Below the pieces are notes generated by a model, which saw only the letters and a list, made by a program, of their open reading frames with translations, had not been told where the DNA came from and made no database searches. A DNA stretch of 64,000 bases, from contig JAAXNY010000005.1 in the NCBI GenBank assembly GCA_013420905.1, positions 1,674,001 to 1,738,000 of the forward strand, read 5' to 3'. The translations under genes and the position numbers were made by a program. Of the stretch, positions 1-14,587 are shown one piece after another (the first letter of the stretch is position 1; every line of letters begins with the position of its first letter). The stretch is from Collybia mongolica. Its lineage: Eukaryota; Basidiomycota; Agaricomycetes; Agaricales; Clitocybaceae.

Positions 1-581
1 GGTCTTCCTATAAGGTCAGATTCTTTTCGTTCAAGAGTATATCTGGTTTTGAACGGTTGATTATTACACTAGTTGCCTCGCGCTTGGACATTGTTATTAT
101 TTTTATTTCGTTGTACAGCATTTGGACTTGTTCTCACTCGCTTTGTACATTCATGGCCGTATCCCCATCACATCATGCCCCGCGCTTCCTACCTATGCTA
201 CCTATGCCTCCAACTACCACACACGCATTCTACGACTCCCTGTTTTTCTTTTCTTTTCTTCTTTGCATCCAACGTTCTGGTTTGCATGTATCTTTTGGTC
301 TTCATTATTTGAGGTAGCTTGATGCCCTCAACACAGGGAGGCTTCCCATGTACTCGTACGCACAACGCTTGAACCTTGGATTATTTTTCAAGGAATACCG
401 TATGTCATTTTGAGGCAGTATGATCGATTTAGGGCCCAGTAAAATGGCCAAGACCCAAGGCCAAGGATCGGGGGCGGCCTAGAATGTCTTCCGGCTCCGT
501 CCGCAAGCCGTGGGAACATATTCTGTTGTAAATTCTGCACTCTCGACTTTGGCGACCATCGTCACTTCATTCATACAAGAT
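1..581. other. Intergenic / upstream of NDUFA4-like gene
   Basis: No coding region is supported here. Three overlapping reading frames of 66-86 codons open between 57 and 322, but they are pyrimidine-rich, resemble nothing I know and shadow each other. The stretch just before 582 should hold the promoter and 5' leader of the following gene. I see no clear TATA box. Confidence 0.5.
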
Positions 582-1070
582 ATGTCCGCACGCCCTCCCC
601 GCCCACCCTCAAAGTTCATGAAGAATTGGTTTGCCGTTGAGGTGTGTGCAACTCTCACGACCAGAAAATTCATAAGACTCACATCCATTTGACCAGGCGA
701 TTCCGATGTAAGTAACTTCCGCATTGCAATTGGGATGGAAAGGCTGAGCAACCTGCCTTTAGTTATGTCATTATTGGCTCTGTTGTGACAGGAGCAGCCT
801 GGTATACCTACCGCCTCTCTATGGGTTCTGGAGGTGAGTTCACTGCTCTTCACGACTCGGTTGTGACCTGACAAGTACCTTCAGTTGTCTGGACAAAAGC
901 CAACCCCACACCCTGGAACAGTGTCGAGCAAGGCGAAAACACCAAGTTGATGGCAGTCAACCAAAAGTTTGACAAAAGGTTAGTGTGCACGCCCTCGTTA
1001 CAATGGTATCTGACGTGGAACTAACAAACTTTCCACCCTGTCATACAGCTGGTCGCGAGACAGACTATAA
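582..1070 (+). CDS. NDUFA4/MLRQ (B12D-like) small mitochondrial membrane protein
   Basis: A five-exon gene: 582-641, 697-707, 763-833, 885-978 and 1049-1070. The exons sum to 258 nt, an 85-residue protein, close to the roughly 81 residues of animal NDUFA4. The N-terminus is proline/arginine-rich (MSARPPRPPSKF). One hydrophobic segment follows at about residues 21-45 (IPIYVIIGSVVTGAAWYTYR). Then comes the family signature WTKANPTPWN and a C-terminal NQKFDKSWSRDRL, matching the W-D/K-N-P-P-W-N pattern of MLRQ/B12D proteins. In other organisms this family is a small inner-membrane subunit associated with complex I or cytochrome c oxidase, so a role in the respiratory chain is inferred. The 11-nt second exon is unusually small, but frame and sequence are continuous only if it is used. 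The start is the only ATG that gives a short soluble tail before the membrane segment. Confidence 0.8.
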
Positions 1071-1296
1071 ATTGTTGGAGCTAGAGGCAAACAGGATTGT
1101 GATTTATATGTACCCTCCCCCATGAATACATTTGCCATTTCAACAAATTCCTCTGATTTTTTAAGAAATAGGTGTCACGGGTTGTGACCACACATGGGTT
1201 AGGACCTAGGTATTAGTACAAGGATCCGATAGAGATGGCGTGATAGGCACTTTTGTGAGCACTGATCTTGATAAAAAATATTCTTCTTCCCCTAAG

Positions 1297-2638
1297 ATGG
1301 CCTCCCTTCCAATCCTTGAGGCCGACGACATTCCTCTTGAAGGATGTGCACTCGTGAGTTAGTTTGTCTCGTCACATGTTATCTTATTTCCAATCTCTGA
1401 ACAATCCGCGCCACAGAGCATACTTGATGGGCCTCTACAATTACCAGCGATAGTGTTTGGCGCAGGAGCCTTTTCGAATCAGTATAACACGAATGACCAT
1501 CTTGCGAGCAATACACCCCTAGAAACAGTTCGGCTTGCACTCCGGTAGGCTCGATTACCCCAATAACCTAGCTCAATCAACCAAGCACAATCTAGTTATG
1601 GCATCTGTGCATTCGACACATCAGTCTATTATGGGCCCTCAGAGATCGTCCTAGGTAATGCATTGCAAGCCGTTAAAGACGAGTTTCCTCGTTCCTCCTT
1701 TCAACTGGTATACCTCGGATATAGCCACCTTAAAATACACTAATATTCCCCGAGTAGATGACGAAGTGCGGTCGATTTGGCCAAGCGAACTTCGATTATT
1801 CCCCGACCACCATTCGCGAGAGCGTGAAACGCAGCTTGACTCGTTTACAAACTGAATATCTCGACACTGTCTACCTCCATGATGTTGAATATGTCGCTAC
1901 GCCTGTGATTCCGAAGACAACAGGTAATCATAGCACGGCTTTGGCGGAAGACAAAGAAAGATATGGACTAAGAGAAGGCAACGAAGGAAATATTAAGGGC
2001 GATGGAGATCAGAAAATTCTCGACGCATATGCCGAGTTGCGTAAACTCCAAGATGAGGGTGTGGTGAAAAATATCGGAATCACAGGTAAGTTACCCCTCA
2101 CTGCCACCATCTACGGTGCTGATTCTCTGCAGGATATCCATTACCAACTCTATTGCGACTGGCACTACTCATCCTACATACTCCACCATACAAGCCAGTC
2201 GATGTTATATTATCCTATTCCCATCTCTCACTTCAGAACGCGACATTTTCTCAATTCGCACCCCAATTTCTGCAACGCGCTCAAGTCCGCCAGCTTCTTG
2301 CTGCATCACCACTAAGTATGGGCCTTTTAACACCAACCCCCCCTGCTTGGCACCCAGCACCACCAGGACTACTGTCCACTGTCGTAGAAGCAAGCTCATT
2401 ATGGTCCGAAGGCTTACCTAATCTTGCATTAGGGTATTCCATTCAATCCACGGGTGCGGGAAATGGGAATATACCTTTGGTTGTTGGCTTCAGCAACCCT
2501 CGAGAGGTCCATGAGTGCATGAGGGTGTGGAGAGAGCTCCAAGATGGGCACCTTGAGGAAAGGAAGAAGACTGAGGCAGAAGCTCGCGAAGTGTTCAGGA
2601 AGTCAGGGTTCTTGGATTGGTCGTGGGCGTCACCCTAA
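1297..2638 (+). CDS. Aldo-keto reductase, D-arabinose 1-dehydrogenase / L-galactose dehydrogenase type
   Basis: Five exons (1297-1353, 1417-1544, 1596-1707, 1758-2085, 2133-2638) total 1131 nt and give 376 residues. The protein is an aldo-keto reductase TIM barrel. FDTSVYYGPSE carries the catalytic Asp and Tyr. ITKCGRFG supplies the catalytic Lys of the third strand. YLDTVYLHDVEY carries the His. NIGITGYPL and ASPLSMGLLTP are the later barrel strands. NIPLVVGFSNPREVHE is the cofactor-binding end. This order and the Y-L-D-x-V-x-L-H-D-V-E-Y block are typical of the ARA2 / plant L-galactose dehydrogenase subgroup. Yeast Ara2 makes D-arabinono-1,4-lactone for D-erythroascorbate, so the inferred job is the penultimate step of fungal erythroascorbate synthesis in the cytosol. 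Substrate cannot be settled from sequence. A Gly/Lys/Asp-rich loop between about residues 150 and 185 looks like a lineage insertion. Confidence 0.85.
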
Positions 2639-3676
2639 TTTATTCTATCATGTATGGAATTGGAAGAATGTTGATCTAGACGTTATCATCTCCAGGTTTA
2701 AATGGTGGCAACCCCTCTTACAGACTGAGGCTGAAAGCGATGGCTGCTTGCTCCATCACAGTGACCTAATGTTTCCATGCGTCGCAATCCCCTCCCAAGG
2801 CGTCTAGCAGATATCTCAAATATCGCAGTCCTCTTCGGTTATTCTCAGCAAACACCAGCGGTTAGCCACAAAGATACTCCAGGCCAGTCATCACGCCATT
2901 AGACGACTAACACACTCTCAGGGCTAACGCGTTTATGTCGGTAATTCGTCTCGATTTTTGCTTTAGTCTCGAAGTCTCTCCCAATATTTTCACTGCCCGC
3001 AGCAGAAAAAGGTTTTAGGAATCAGGGTTTGAGTATCACATATCTGCTGGCACCTTGTAGAGGTGACAGATACTATTTTCATCACAATACCGTTGTGAGG
3101 CTTTGAAGTATTAAAAATAAAGGAAATACGATGGACTCCCAGATTATTCTCACGACCCGAGGATATGTTACTTGTACGGAACATTGTTTCAATTTTTTGA
3201 GTGTCGTTGTACTTAAATTCCAACAGGACATTCGCAAATTTTACCTTGGAGCTGTTTCCTGGTCACTAGTGTCGATCCTTCACTACAGCAACTTGAGAAA
3301 AATAAAACAAGTTGCATCTACTTGAGGATTGCGAACTAAAGCTCTCCGAAATCGCGGATATTGGGCTTCTCGCCCACCGGATCATATTCATAGGTGGGGG
3401 CTCTGTCCATACTGATAACAGAGGTTTGCTCTAGAATCTATGCAATATTAGATTAGAGGAACTCACATGTCCAAAAACCCTCATGGCCAAAGGCTCGTCA
3501 ATCAACGAAATGGATTCCCAGGTGTTCTTCCGTGACAGATGCGTCCTTACCTTGTGTATGGTACCATATGCCATCAGATGCTCATTTGAGCGAGCAAGCT
3601 TGGCTCCAGCACAGTATTTAAATAAACCCCACATGCCGTCCGGTCACCCGCTGCGTTGTCTGCTGAGTTTCCAACC
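2639..3676. other. Intergenic region upstream of subtilase gene
   Basis: Small frames (2990-3223 minus, 3131-3325 plus, 3431-3634 minus) show no family motif and no splice-compatible extension, so I do not call them. The end of the region is the promoter of the subtilase gene, with an AT-rich TATA-like element at 3615-3624. Confidence 0.5.
3615..3624 (+). promoter_or_regulatory. TATA-like element of the subtilase gene
   Basis: The sequence TATTTAAATA lies 53 bases before the chosen ATG at 3677. That spacing fits a TATA box with a short fungal 5' leader. This rests on position and composition only. Confidence 0.4.
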
Positions 3677-5700
<2,024 letters not shown>

Positions 5701-6203
5701 GAGTTATGTGTAGATCCTTGATCATGAATTGGGGCCTAGCTCAAAAAATCCGTGAAAATAAAGTTCTACTTAATCACCCTGGCCCTTTGAGGCCGCGTTG
5801 AGAACGAGCCTGAATACACTATGTACGCGAACCCCAACCTGGCATCGGCGTTGATATGAGAGAGAATTATTCCCATACCCTCGTTTATCATAGTCAAGGT
5901 TTTCAGCATCCTTTTCAGATTCAAACGAAGAGAGATCTTAGAGGCATCTAAAGTGAATAGTCACCAAAGCATCACGCAGCGAGTCTTAGTCCCGTCCAAT
6001 TTATACCTTTGCTTATTCAAAGGTGATCATGAGATTGCAATGACTGTTGTAAATATATATGCAAAACGCTAAAATCGGGATCTTGTAGGGGTGATATGTG
6101 ATTCAATTAGAAGTGATAATATCAAAATCGATTGCACATTTGTCGGTGCCTTACTCCTTCGGGTTGCCACTCTCTTCACCTACCCCCAAAAGCCACCGCG
6201 TGG
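5701..6203. other. Intergenic between subtilase and AP-3 mu
   Basis: Nothing coding is recognisable. The region is moderately AT-rich (for example around 6040-6130) and must contain the subtilase 3' end and the AP-3 mu promoter. Confidence 0.5.
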
Positions 6204-8143
6204 ATGGCCATCGAGGGATTGATCATTCTGGACAATACTGGGTACGTGCTTCAACATCTTTCTAGACATAATATACTCTTGTTGAGATCAACATACAGCC
6301 GGCCCATAATCCAATCCGGTTTCAGGTCGACATCCACCGCATTCCCCCTCCTCCACATTGACACCCTTACCAACGCACTCTCAAAGTCTTCTCGGCCAGG
6401 CGACATAGATCCCGTTCTATATGTTCCAGGATATGGTACCGACGATCCCACAGCATGTTGTCACGTCCAGAGTGGTGATATCAGACTTTTGTGTCCTGTT
6501 AGTGGTGATGGTCTGTTACCCCACACCATGTATCCGTTATCCATACTTACTCGGAATAATAATAGTGGATCCCCTGTTTGCATTTGCGTTTCTCCAGACG
6601 TTCGTTGAAATCTTATATGAATATTTCGGCAATGTCTCCGCTGCCACTTTAAAAGAGAACTTCGATGTTGTATACCAGGTAAGTAAGACTGTCAAGGGGA
6701 AGACCTTTTTCGCTTAGACTATCCAGCTCCTGGAGGAAACTCTGGATTCTGGGGGTCACCCCTTAACAACTTCTCCAAATGCCCTTCGTGACATTGTGCT
6801 CCCGCCATCGTTACTATCCAAGCTTCTAAGTGCTGCTGGGGCTAACATCAACTCGGCCGTAAACTCTGGTTCTGGCCTTGGGGCAACGGGAGGTCCATTT
6901 TCGTCTCCCATTCCATGGAGAAAGGCCGGTGTGCGGTATACCAACAATGAAATATATTTCGACATGGTCGAGGAACTGAAAGCTGTCGTGAACAAGTGCG
7001 CATTTGCGCCCCCCTCTGCGAGATATCCTATGACTGATTAACATGGATATCAGACACGGAGCTACTCTCGTGAGCAATGTATGGGGTAAAATTCAGACAA
7101 ATGCAAAATTATCAGGTATGTTCTGAACTCGCCTGAATACGCGAAACACCAACAGCCACGTCCAGGGACACCTGACTGTCTCCTAACGTTTGAGAATCCT
7201 CATGTCCTTACAGATTGCGCCTTCCATCCATGCGTCAGGTAAGCTATTTCAATGTCACCTGGACCGAATGTACTAATGGGCTCGCATACTAGGTTACAGC
7301 GTTGGAAACGCGATAAATCCCTTTCCTTCGTGCCCCCTGATGGGCGCTTTGTGCTAGCAGAGTACCGCTATACTCCAAACTCTTCTTCTGGATCTGCCCG
7401 GCTTGTAGGATCGCCTGGTCCCGCCCCAGCGGTCGCCATAACAAACCTAGCCAAGGATAATGTTACACTTCCATTCAGTCTCAAAACCGGTGTCGAGCTT
7501 GAAGCACACGGCGGAAAGTATCGTATCTGACTCGAAACCGGACCTGAAGTCTGACGCGGGCATTACTGTTAATAGGCAGTTTCGACATAACACTGACATC
7601 GCGGATGAGTACGCGAGCCATTGAGGGATTTGTGGCAGAAATGCACTTGGGCGAAGGCGCTGGTGGAATCAAATGCATCGCGGCACGTGGCAGCGGAACA
7701 GGGAGATTTAGCAGAGGCATGAGCGGCGTTGATACGAGCGCGGCTGGGGTCATCGGTGCGTCATGGGCTTTCGATTCTGCCAAAAAGGTCAACATCGTCG
7801 ATTCATTCCGCTCAGCCGTACGATGATCTCATCGCGTCATTTGCAGATCTTGCGATGGGAGATTCCAGCGATTCCGCCGTCATCAAGCTGGAATCTCCGC
7901 GGGTCGTTCACTGCGACATCGTAAGCCATGCACCGATAATCTATCCGTAAATAACCAACAGACTAATTCCGAAACAGGGTACCCGCACCTCGCCCCTCCC
8001 ATGCTCTGCAGATTCGTTTCGAGATACATTCGCACACGTTTTCGGCCCTCAAGGTGGAGCAGCTCAAAGTAACGGGAGAGGTGTATAAGCCATACAAGGG
8101 CGTTAGAGGCCGGTCTGTTGGATATGTCGAGTGGAGATGGTAG
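6204..8143 (+). CDS. APM3: AP-3 adaptor complex mu subunit
   Basis: The mu (medium) subunit of the AP-3 adaptor, which sorts cargo from the Golgi/endosome to the vacuole. The N-terminus MAIEGLIILDNTGRPII is the longin-type fold of mu chains. TACCHVQ, LLCPVSGD and DPLFAFAFLQTFVEIL follow as in Apm3. After a linker, the mu-homology domain starts with PWRKAGVRYTNNEIYFDMVE and continues through HGATLVSNVWGKIQ and LSGTPDCLLTFENP. The protein ends GVRGRSVGYVEWRW, typical of the mu C-terminal strand. About nine exons are needed. The start is the ATG that directly gives the conserved hydrophobic first strand; an in-frame ATG 72 bases upstream adds an unrelated Cys/Pro-rich stretch and is rejected. 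The gene is convergent with the STI1 gene, with stop codons 284 bases apart. Confidence 0.9.
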
Positions 8144-8426
8144 AAGCAGTCTCGTTAACGAATAAGCACATTTCGGGACCTCCCTCAGTTCAGAAGATGA
8201 GACGCGTTTTAGCCTTCAATTTGAGAAGGCAAAACATATCAGACGCCAGTTTGATATCTTTAATGATCATAACGGCGTTTGGGCCGCGTCCAGTTTGATG
8301 CAAAACAGTTATAAAGATGTCACTTTGTTTGTTATAATAGCGTCGATTGAAGATGTATTCTACATTGATTTGCGTTAAGAAAGAGCACAGTATAGTCAGT
8401 AACCAAACCAAGCCGGGACCCTACGA

Positions 8427-10684
8427 TTATCTGGTCCTGATGACACCTGCGTTAACCAATTTCTGAATCTTCGAACGGACCACCGGGTTCTTCATATGGT
8501 CCTGGAGTGCCCCAGGGTCGCTCTGCGCTTGTTGCAGGATTTGTTGCATGACTGGGTCATTCATGATCCCCTGTAAGAGCACAGTGTCAGTGTCACGCTC
8601 ATGGATGCAAACAGGGGCGTTTGCAGCTTACAGCAACTTCAGGATCACGCATGGCCCGTGCGAGCGTCTCCTCCTGACTTTCCTCACCACGTTGGCTGAA
8701 TAATGCCTGTTGACACTTCATCTCTTGCTGGGCAATCTCGCTTGAGTGCTTGTGGTCCACATCGTGTTCTCTGGCTTCTTGAACGGCTTCGATAGCATTT
8801 GTGTGGTCACGCATCGCAAACAGGATATTTGATTTACGAATGTAGGCCTTCACTACATGATCGAGATGATGTGTTAGTAGGTAATCGCAGGAACACATGT
8901 TTCATGTATCCTTGACTTACCGAAGCTCGGATCCGTCTTGATCGCCTCGTTCGCATCTTTCAGTGCCTCGGGGAAGGCTACAAGTTTCATATAAGCGGCG
9001 GCTCGGTTGTTATAACCTCGCGCATCACTGGGATCTCGCTTGATACTTTCACTGTATGATTTCACAGCTCCCGCGAAATCACCGGCCTTGAACTGGACGT
9101 TTCCCTCTTCGCGGGCTGCTGCACTCAGTTCAGGATCGATGTATGCCTTGCGGTCTTCTTCAGCCTTCAACCGTTCCACTTCGCGTAATTTATTCAAAAT
9201 GTCTGGTGTGCGATGTTCTGTAAGAGATTTGTTGAAGTACTTCACTGCCGAAACGAGATCCTCCTTTTTAACAAAAGCTGAGCCAATACGGCCGTAGGCT
9301 TTTGCAATGAGTTTGTAATCAGCACGAATCTAAGCGAATAATCAGCTTGCGAAATTGAAAGGGTTGTAGAAATCCTCACAGATCGGCCCTCCTCGACAGC
9401 TTTCTCGCAGGTTTCTATAGCCTTGTCATATTCTCCTTGCTCAAAATACACGGCTTTCAAGTTCATATCAGCATGAGCACGAGCACGGCAGAAAATGTAA
9501 GATAGTAGTACTCACCACCCAAGTTGGTGAGGTAAGTCACATCCTTCGGCCAAGTATCCCATGCCTTCTGATACAAGGCAGCAGCTTCGTCGAAATTCCT
9601 CTTCTTGTATGCCTCGCTCCCGGCTTTCTTCGCATCTTCGGCTTCTTTTTTGATTCTCGCCTCTTCCGAGTCTTCCTCAGACATTTCAATGTCTTCAGGT
9701 TCAGACGCTGGAGGGGGTGCAGGCTTGGAAGAAGAAGCGGAAGGGGCGGAACTTTGAGGCGAGAATGTGGATTGATGAGCCGTATTGTCTTCCCGGACTA
9801 CGCCTGGAGGGAGCTCGTCGGAGCCTTCGGGACGAGAGAAACCTTGCATGTCAATGCCCATAGCCACGCCCATAACGTCAATCATCCGGGGGTCATCAAA
9901 AGCCCTTGGTACAAAGTCAGTCGAAGATTGAAAGCATCGCGGATTTGTTTACTCACGTCGCTGCGAGGTTCGGGTTTTGCGCATACATTTTGATCTGAGG
10001 CTCTAATTCAGATACCCATTGCCCGGTGACGACATTCCTAGACTTACTTTCTGAACGAAAGCAGGATCCGCTAAGTAGTTCTTGGTTCTTGGATTGAGCG
10101 CGAGTTTTCCCAGGAGGTTAGGGTCTGAGAACAAGTTACCTAGGCCAGGAGGAGCAGCACTGTCTGCCGTTGCTGGAAGAATTTTAGCCAAGGTCGAAGG
10201 CGTCAGAATCAATCAGATAAACCTTTAGCGTCCTGGACTTCCTTGAGACCTTTCTGTAGAGCAGGGCTATCTTCGTGTTTGATTCCTTCCATGTACGCCT
10301 GGATAGCCTCATCGTACTTCCTCGCTCCATGCAAAGCTGCACCTTTACGCGCCCAGCCCTTTCCCCAGGTGGGATTTAGCTTGGTGCACTAGATACTTCT
10401 CGCTAAATAAATATATGAAATCCGATTTATGTCGGCACGAACCTCCTCCGCATCTGCAAGAGCTGCGTCCCACTCCTTTTTTCCAAGGCTAGCGGCACTC
10501 CGGTTTGAAAATAGCACATGGTTTTTGGGATCGAGCGCAATGCCCTGGGTGAATAGATCGATTGCCTTGTTGTAGTCTTTGGCAGCAAAGGCCTTGTTGC
10601 CGAGATCTTTGAGTGTATTGGCCTGTATCGATAAGATAAGAGTAATATCCAGTAGGATATCAGATGCATACGCACGTCGGACAT
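8427..10684 (-). CDS. STI1: Hsp90/Hsp70 co-chaperone STI1/HOP
   Basis: A multi-exon gene of roughly 560 codons, the size of HOP. It begins MSD then ANTLKDLGNKAFAAKDYNKA, the first of three TPRs that bind the Hsp70 tail. A DP1 domain follows (PGLGNLFSDPNLLGKLALNP). Next are an acidic/proline linker (DIEMSEEDSEEARIKKEAED), the TPR2A/2B helices (SEAYKKRNFDEAAALYQKA; EEGNVQFKAGDFAGAVKSY) and a C-terminal DP2 domain ending NAGVIRTR. STI1 hands client proteins from Hsp70 to Hsp90 in the cytosol. The first exon codes only three residues; the following intron (GTGCGT donor) lies at about 10624-10675. In yeast the gene is an HSF1 target, and a candidate heat-shock element lies upstream at 10771-10778. 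All domains appear intact. Confidence 0.93.
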
Positions 10685-10770
10685 TAATTGTTGCACTTTC
10701 GAGATAAAATCTGAAGTTCTGCGCGAGAGGTCCACTAGGACTTGACTTTTATTCCAGTTCCATCTAATCG

Positions 10771-10778
10771 TTCTAGAA
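10771..10778. promoter_or_regulatory. Candidate heat-shock element upstream of STI1
   Basis: TTCTAGAA is a head-to-head pair of HSF pentamer cores (TTCnnGAA), 87 bases before the STI1 ATG. Looser TTC triplets lie on the STI1-distal and -proximal sides (10752, 10758, 10791). A full three-unit element is not evident, so the call rests on one perfect dimer plus the known HSF1 control of STI1 in yeast. Confidence 0.4.
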
Positions 10779-13603
10779 AATACTACACGCTTCTCCAAAA
10801 GGTCACGTTTCGAGCGTTCAACCCCTAACCCTGGATTCAGTCGAACCCAGCATTGCCAGTTATAAGAAACAGGCTCAGTCTCAGATATCTTTTAAATTCG
10901 AGGCCTCTTAGGCTTTCAAAGTCAAATCTGAGGCCTATGCACACTACAGGAGGATGCCTGAAGTGGCGAACGGGAAACGATGCCACCTCATACTTCCTGA
11001 CAACGAATTCGCCCTTCTGCTCGATCGGACGGCCTCTGGAAATTTCATTGAACCTTCGTACCGTGATTCGCAGAAATGGAAACGACACCTGCGAATACAA
11101 GTCCTCTTCGGTCCTTATTACATATTAAATGCAGCCCGATGACGGCCGTTGTCCTACCAAGTGAGAGTTGACATTATGGACGTTATGTTCTGTTTCAGGA
11201 AGTACTTTCATTGGCATATTTTGTATAGGTCGCGGTGGGGTCCTCGTACTGTGCATCGGTTAATTCGGAAGCCCACGGGAGGTCGATGTTTCTTCTACAG
11301 TGTGTTAAAGTTTTCCTCGTGCTCCTCGGGTTGTTCGATACGGTGGCCGACCCTGCAAGTGTAAGGGTGCAATTTCTCGTCACCAACATGTTGTGGTAAT
11401 TACCGTGCCCCCAGGGTCTGCCGTGGGTGACATTTTATCTTCTCCCATCGAGACATTTTCACCCACCGGCATGGCACCTGTTGTCTCCCCAGTCAGGGCT
11501 AAATTCATGAACGAGTGCCCACAGCGTCAATCCTTTCACAAAAAACGGTTCTAAAAGTTTGAGCAAATCTCTGACACATTACTATGTAAGTTGTCTTTTT
11601 CTATGGCAAATGTGGTCACGCCACCTTTGACGTATTTTCTCAAGAGCCCTTGACGAGAAATGTAATCACCCCTGCTGCCGGGTCAATGCGCAGCCCCTTA
11701 TGATATATTACGGCCCTGCACGCCATATCAGTCACGACCTCGACGACAAAAATACAACAATACCTACACAGAATCAACCAATGTCGACGTCGGGGCTCCG
11801 TCAGTCACACGCGCTCAGCTTCGAACCCCGGATCGTTACATCGAGGGTCTTAGGCTACTGTCATGTGCATGTATGCCCCTCCTTGGTCGTAGCACGCGTC
11901 AAAAATAGCACACCGCTCTATTTCATCATTCCACCGGCGAACTCCGTCTGCAACCCGCAGCGCGCCATCTCGGGCCCGTGAGCTCCCTACGACGACCGAG
12001 TGCACTGCCTGAGGCGCCCCTTGTGGCTTAGCTTTGAGCCGGGATCTTCACCACGGATTTAAGTGCGTGCAGGGATTATGCGGGACCCATTTCAATTCAC
12101 TTTTCCTCCAGAATTGACACCCATTTCGGCCTTGTGACGGTATTTATGGTTAACCTCTCCGATCACTCACGTCCAACGCTGTCCCCGGTCTCTAAGATAA
12201 TTCCTACCATAGCATGGTAGTAAACAGCACTGCTCTATATCACGACATCTTGCATACGGGATCAAGGAGCCCCCGAGCTGGTTTGGTTTTGCATCTGCGT
12301 CACAAGGCGCCCGAGTCACTTAAGATCCGAGAGTTCAGCAGGATTTTCTTGTCGAAGAACCGACCGAAGTCGTTAGCACTACCTCAAGCTTTACAGCCTG
12401 ACTGAAAAACATGTACAATCATCCAGCTTAATTAAAATTGGGGGTGCATGCCGTTTGTTCCCGTGTTGCACGGGGACACCTTGGCCGGCAGGTGGACCAA
12501 CATGTGCGTGCGCGGCGCGAGGGTGGGCAAAGGTTGATAGTACAAGTTTGCGGTGCACTGGTGACCAGTCTGTACTTTGTGCCACCCGATAAACTCGGAT
12601 GTGAGCTTGGGCCGCTCCTCGACTGAGGTCTCCCGCCTTGGTCGACGCTTCGTTAATAGTGAGCCAACGTGAACAAGGTTTCTTATCTGCCCTTCCTGGT
12701 GAACGAACGTCTCGAGGTGTACTGGAGTTCAAATGATATCTACAAGGCTGAGTGTCTTAGCCTTTCCTTGTCATTATCTCGTTTTACCATATCGTTCTAA
12801 CACCTATTTGTGCAGGGTCCCCAACCCCCCTCAAATGCCTCTTTCCATATGGCGTGTCTCGAGGCTGACATGCTGGCCAAAACTACTTATCCTACGAAAC
12901 CAAAAAGGGTTAACTAGGACCCGAACACCTGTAAGTATATATCTGACATCAGCCCTTGACACGATAAACGGCAGTCGGTATCTCAATTGGGTTTGGTTCT
13001 CTTGCCATATGTACTGCACCCCATAGTCCTATGTCACCCCTTTAGGTTAATTAACAAGATATATTGATCACTCGTCCCTTGTTCCTTCAACTCTAAAGAT
13101 CTAAACGCTTGCGCCTTGGCCCTTATACGTTCATGGTTGCCCTTGCTGGAGGTGAAACGGTCAATACTTATATCATTGTTTCAAGTCGTAACACTCATGA
13201 GAGAGTATATGTTATATATTCCAAGAGTTGTGGGTTTCCCAGCATGCTGTATTCGATCCATCACCGATGCCGATCCAAACTAGGAAATCGACCGTTCGGG
13301 CATGCTGATCAAACCGGGCGTCATTCTCACCTTCTCAGCAGGTGCTACTGCATTTTGCGCGAGCATCACTTGTGAGCGGGACTTGGACTCGTCGACATCC
13401 GGTATTTACACACCCTGTTTAACGAAGGAAGAGATTGCGCGCTGGGGGTTGGATCCAGTGCAGTCACGGGTGTCGGATTTTGTCGGATCTGACGTCTTCT
13501 GACCCACTTGAGGAGGAGGGAGGGACAGCGCGTTGCCCCCTTTGCATTTTCATCCGTCCTGAGCACATGACATGTACAATGCCCATCGGTACAATACCCA
13601 TTG

Positions 13604-13655
13604 ATCTCTTTTTTTTTTTTCTTTTTTTTCTTTCTTTTCTTTTCTTTTCCCCTTC
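13604..13655 (+). repeat. Poly-pyrimidine (T/C) tract
   Basis: An almost uninterrupted run of T with scattered C. It is low-complexity and creates the spurious lysine-rich frame on the opposite strand. Such CT tracts are common in fungal promoters. Confidence 0.7.
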
Positions 13656-14587
13656 TCTTGTCGGCACGATAGAAAACGTTGTTGGCGAGAGGTATGCATT
13701 GCAGGGTTGGAGCCACCCGATAAAGATGGAGTGAGAAAGGTAGGCTTATCACTTGAGATGGGCTCGTGCCGGCGGCGGATTGAATGTGGCGTGCCTGGGT
13801 GCCGATGTGATCAATTGAATGGAGCGTTGTGTGGTTGCAGTGCGATGGGATGCAGATGACCTGCGGAAAACGACATTGATTGAAAGAAGTGTCAGACCGG
13901 GCGATGGAGTCGGAAGAGGGTTGTATACAAGTGAATCCCCGGTAAAGGACTAGTAGAATTGGTATTAGATGTGCTAGGAAAATGGTGACAGGGTCGATGT
14001 GGAGAGGAATGTAAAGAGGGTCTGGTGACGGTCTCTCACGCAGTGGCCGGGTTTGAACCAATCCTCCGGCGGCGCTGAAGCGGTAGTAAAAGATAAATAA
14101 CGTGGTCGGACCCCGGTCACCTGGGTGCCTGGCCCGAGTGCTGTACAGCAAAAGTTTGACCAAGTAAAGAGTTGGTTTGGTTTATGCATTCTGGTAAATG
14201 TTACTTTCTTGCGCATTGGATGTGTCGAGCAGTGTGACGCCAACGAAAGTTTCGGGCTGGAGGGAAGTGACAGCAGATTTGCATTTAGGGAAGCAGCTGC
14301 AGGCCCGATTGAGAAGGGGGATCTTGTTTTAGATTTTGTTTTTTTTTTTTTATAATTTAATTTTGAATAAATCGTAAATGGGAACGTTTCGATCGGGGCC
14401 TCTTCCCTCTCATCTGCCCTCCTCCTCCCCCGCCTTTCCCCCTTGCCGCTCCTTTCTCTCCTCTTCAACTCCCTTCACCCTCCATATCACTCACCTCCTT
14501 TTCCCTCAACACTCTCTCACACAACTCATCATCTTCTTTTTTTCCGTGTTCTCTGATCGTCTAATCTTGGACATACCCCGCACCCCA

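Larger units (their letters stand above)
10685..14587. other. Large intergenic region between divergent STI1 and Zn2Cys6 genes
   Basis: Almost 4 kb with no gene I can support. It holds the STI1 promoter at the left and, at the right, pyrimidine-rich tracts (about 13604-13655 and 14338-14351) typical of a fungal promoter and 5' leader. The longest frame here, 265 codons on the minus strand at 13366-14163, contains a lysine run made by the poly-pyrimidine tract and no domain. A decayed gene or an unrecognised non-coding RNA cannot be excluded. Confidence 0.5.

Noticed and set aside
13366..14163. 265-codon open frame on the minus strand
   Set aside because: It is kept open by a poly-pyrimidine tract that encodes a lysine run, has no domain, and overlaps the promoter region of the Zn2Cys6 gene.
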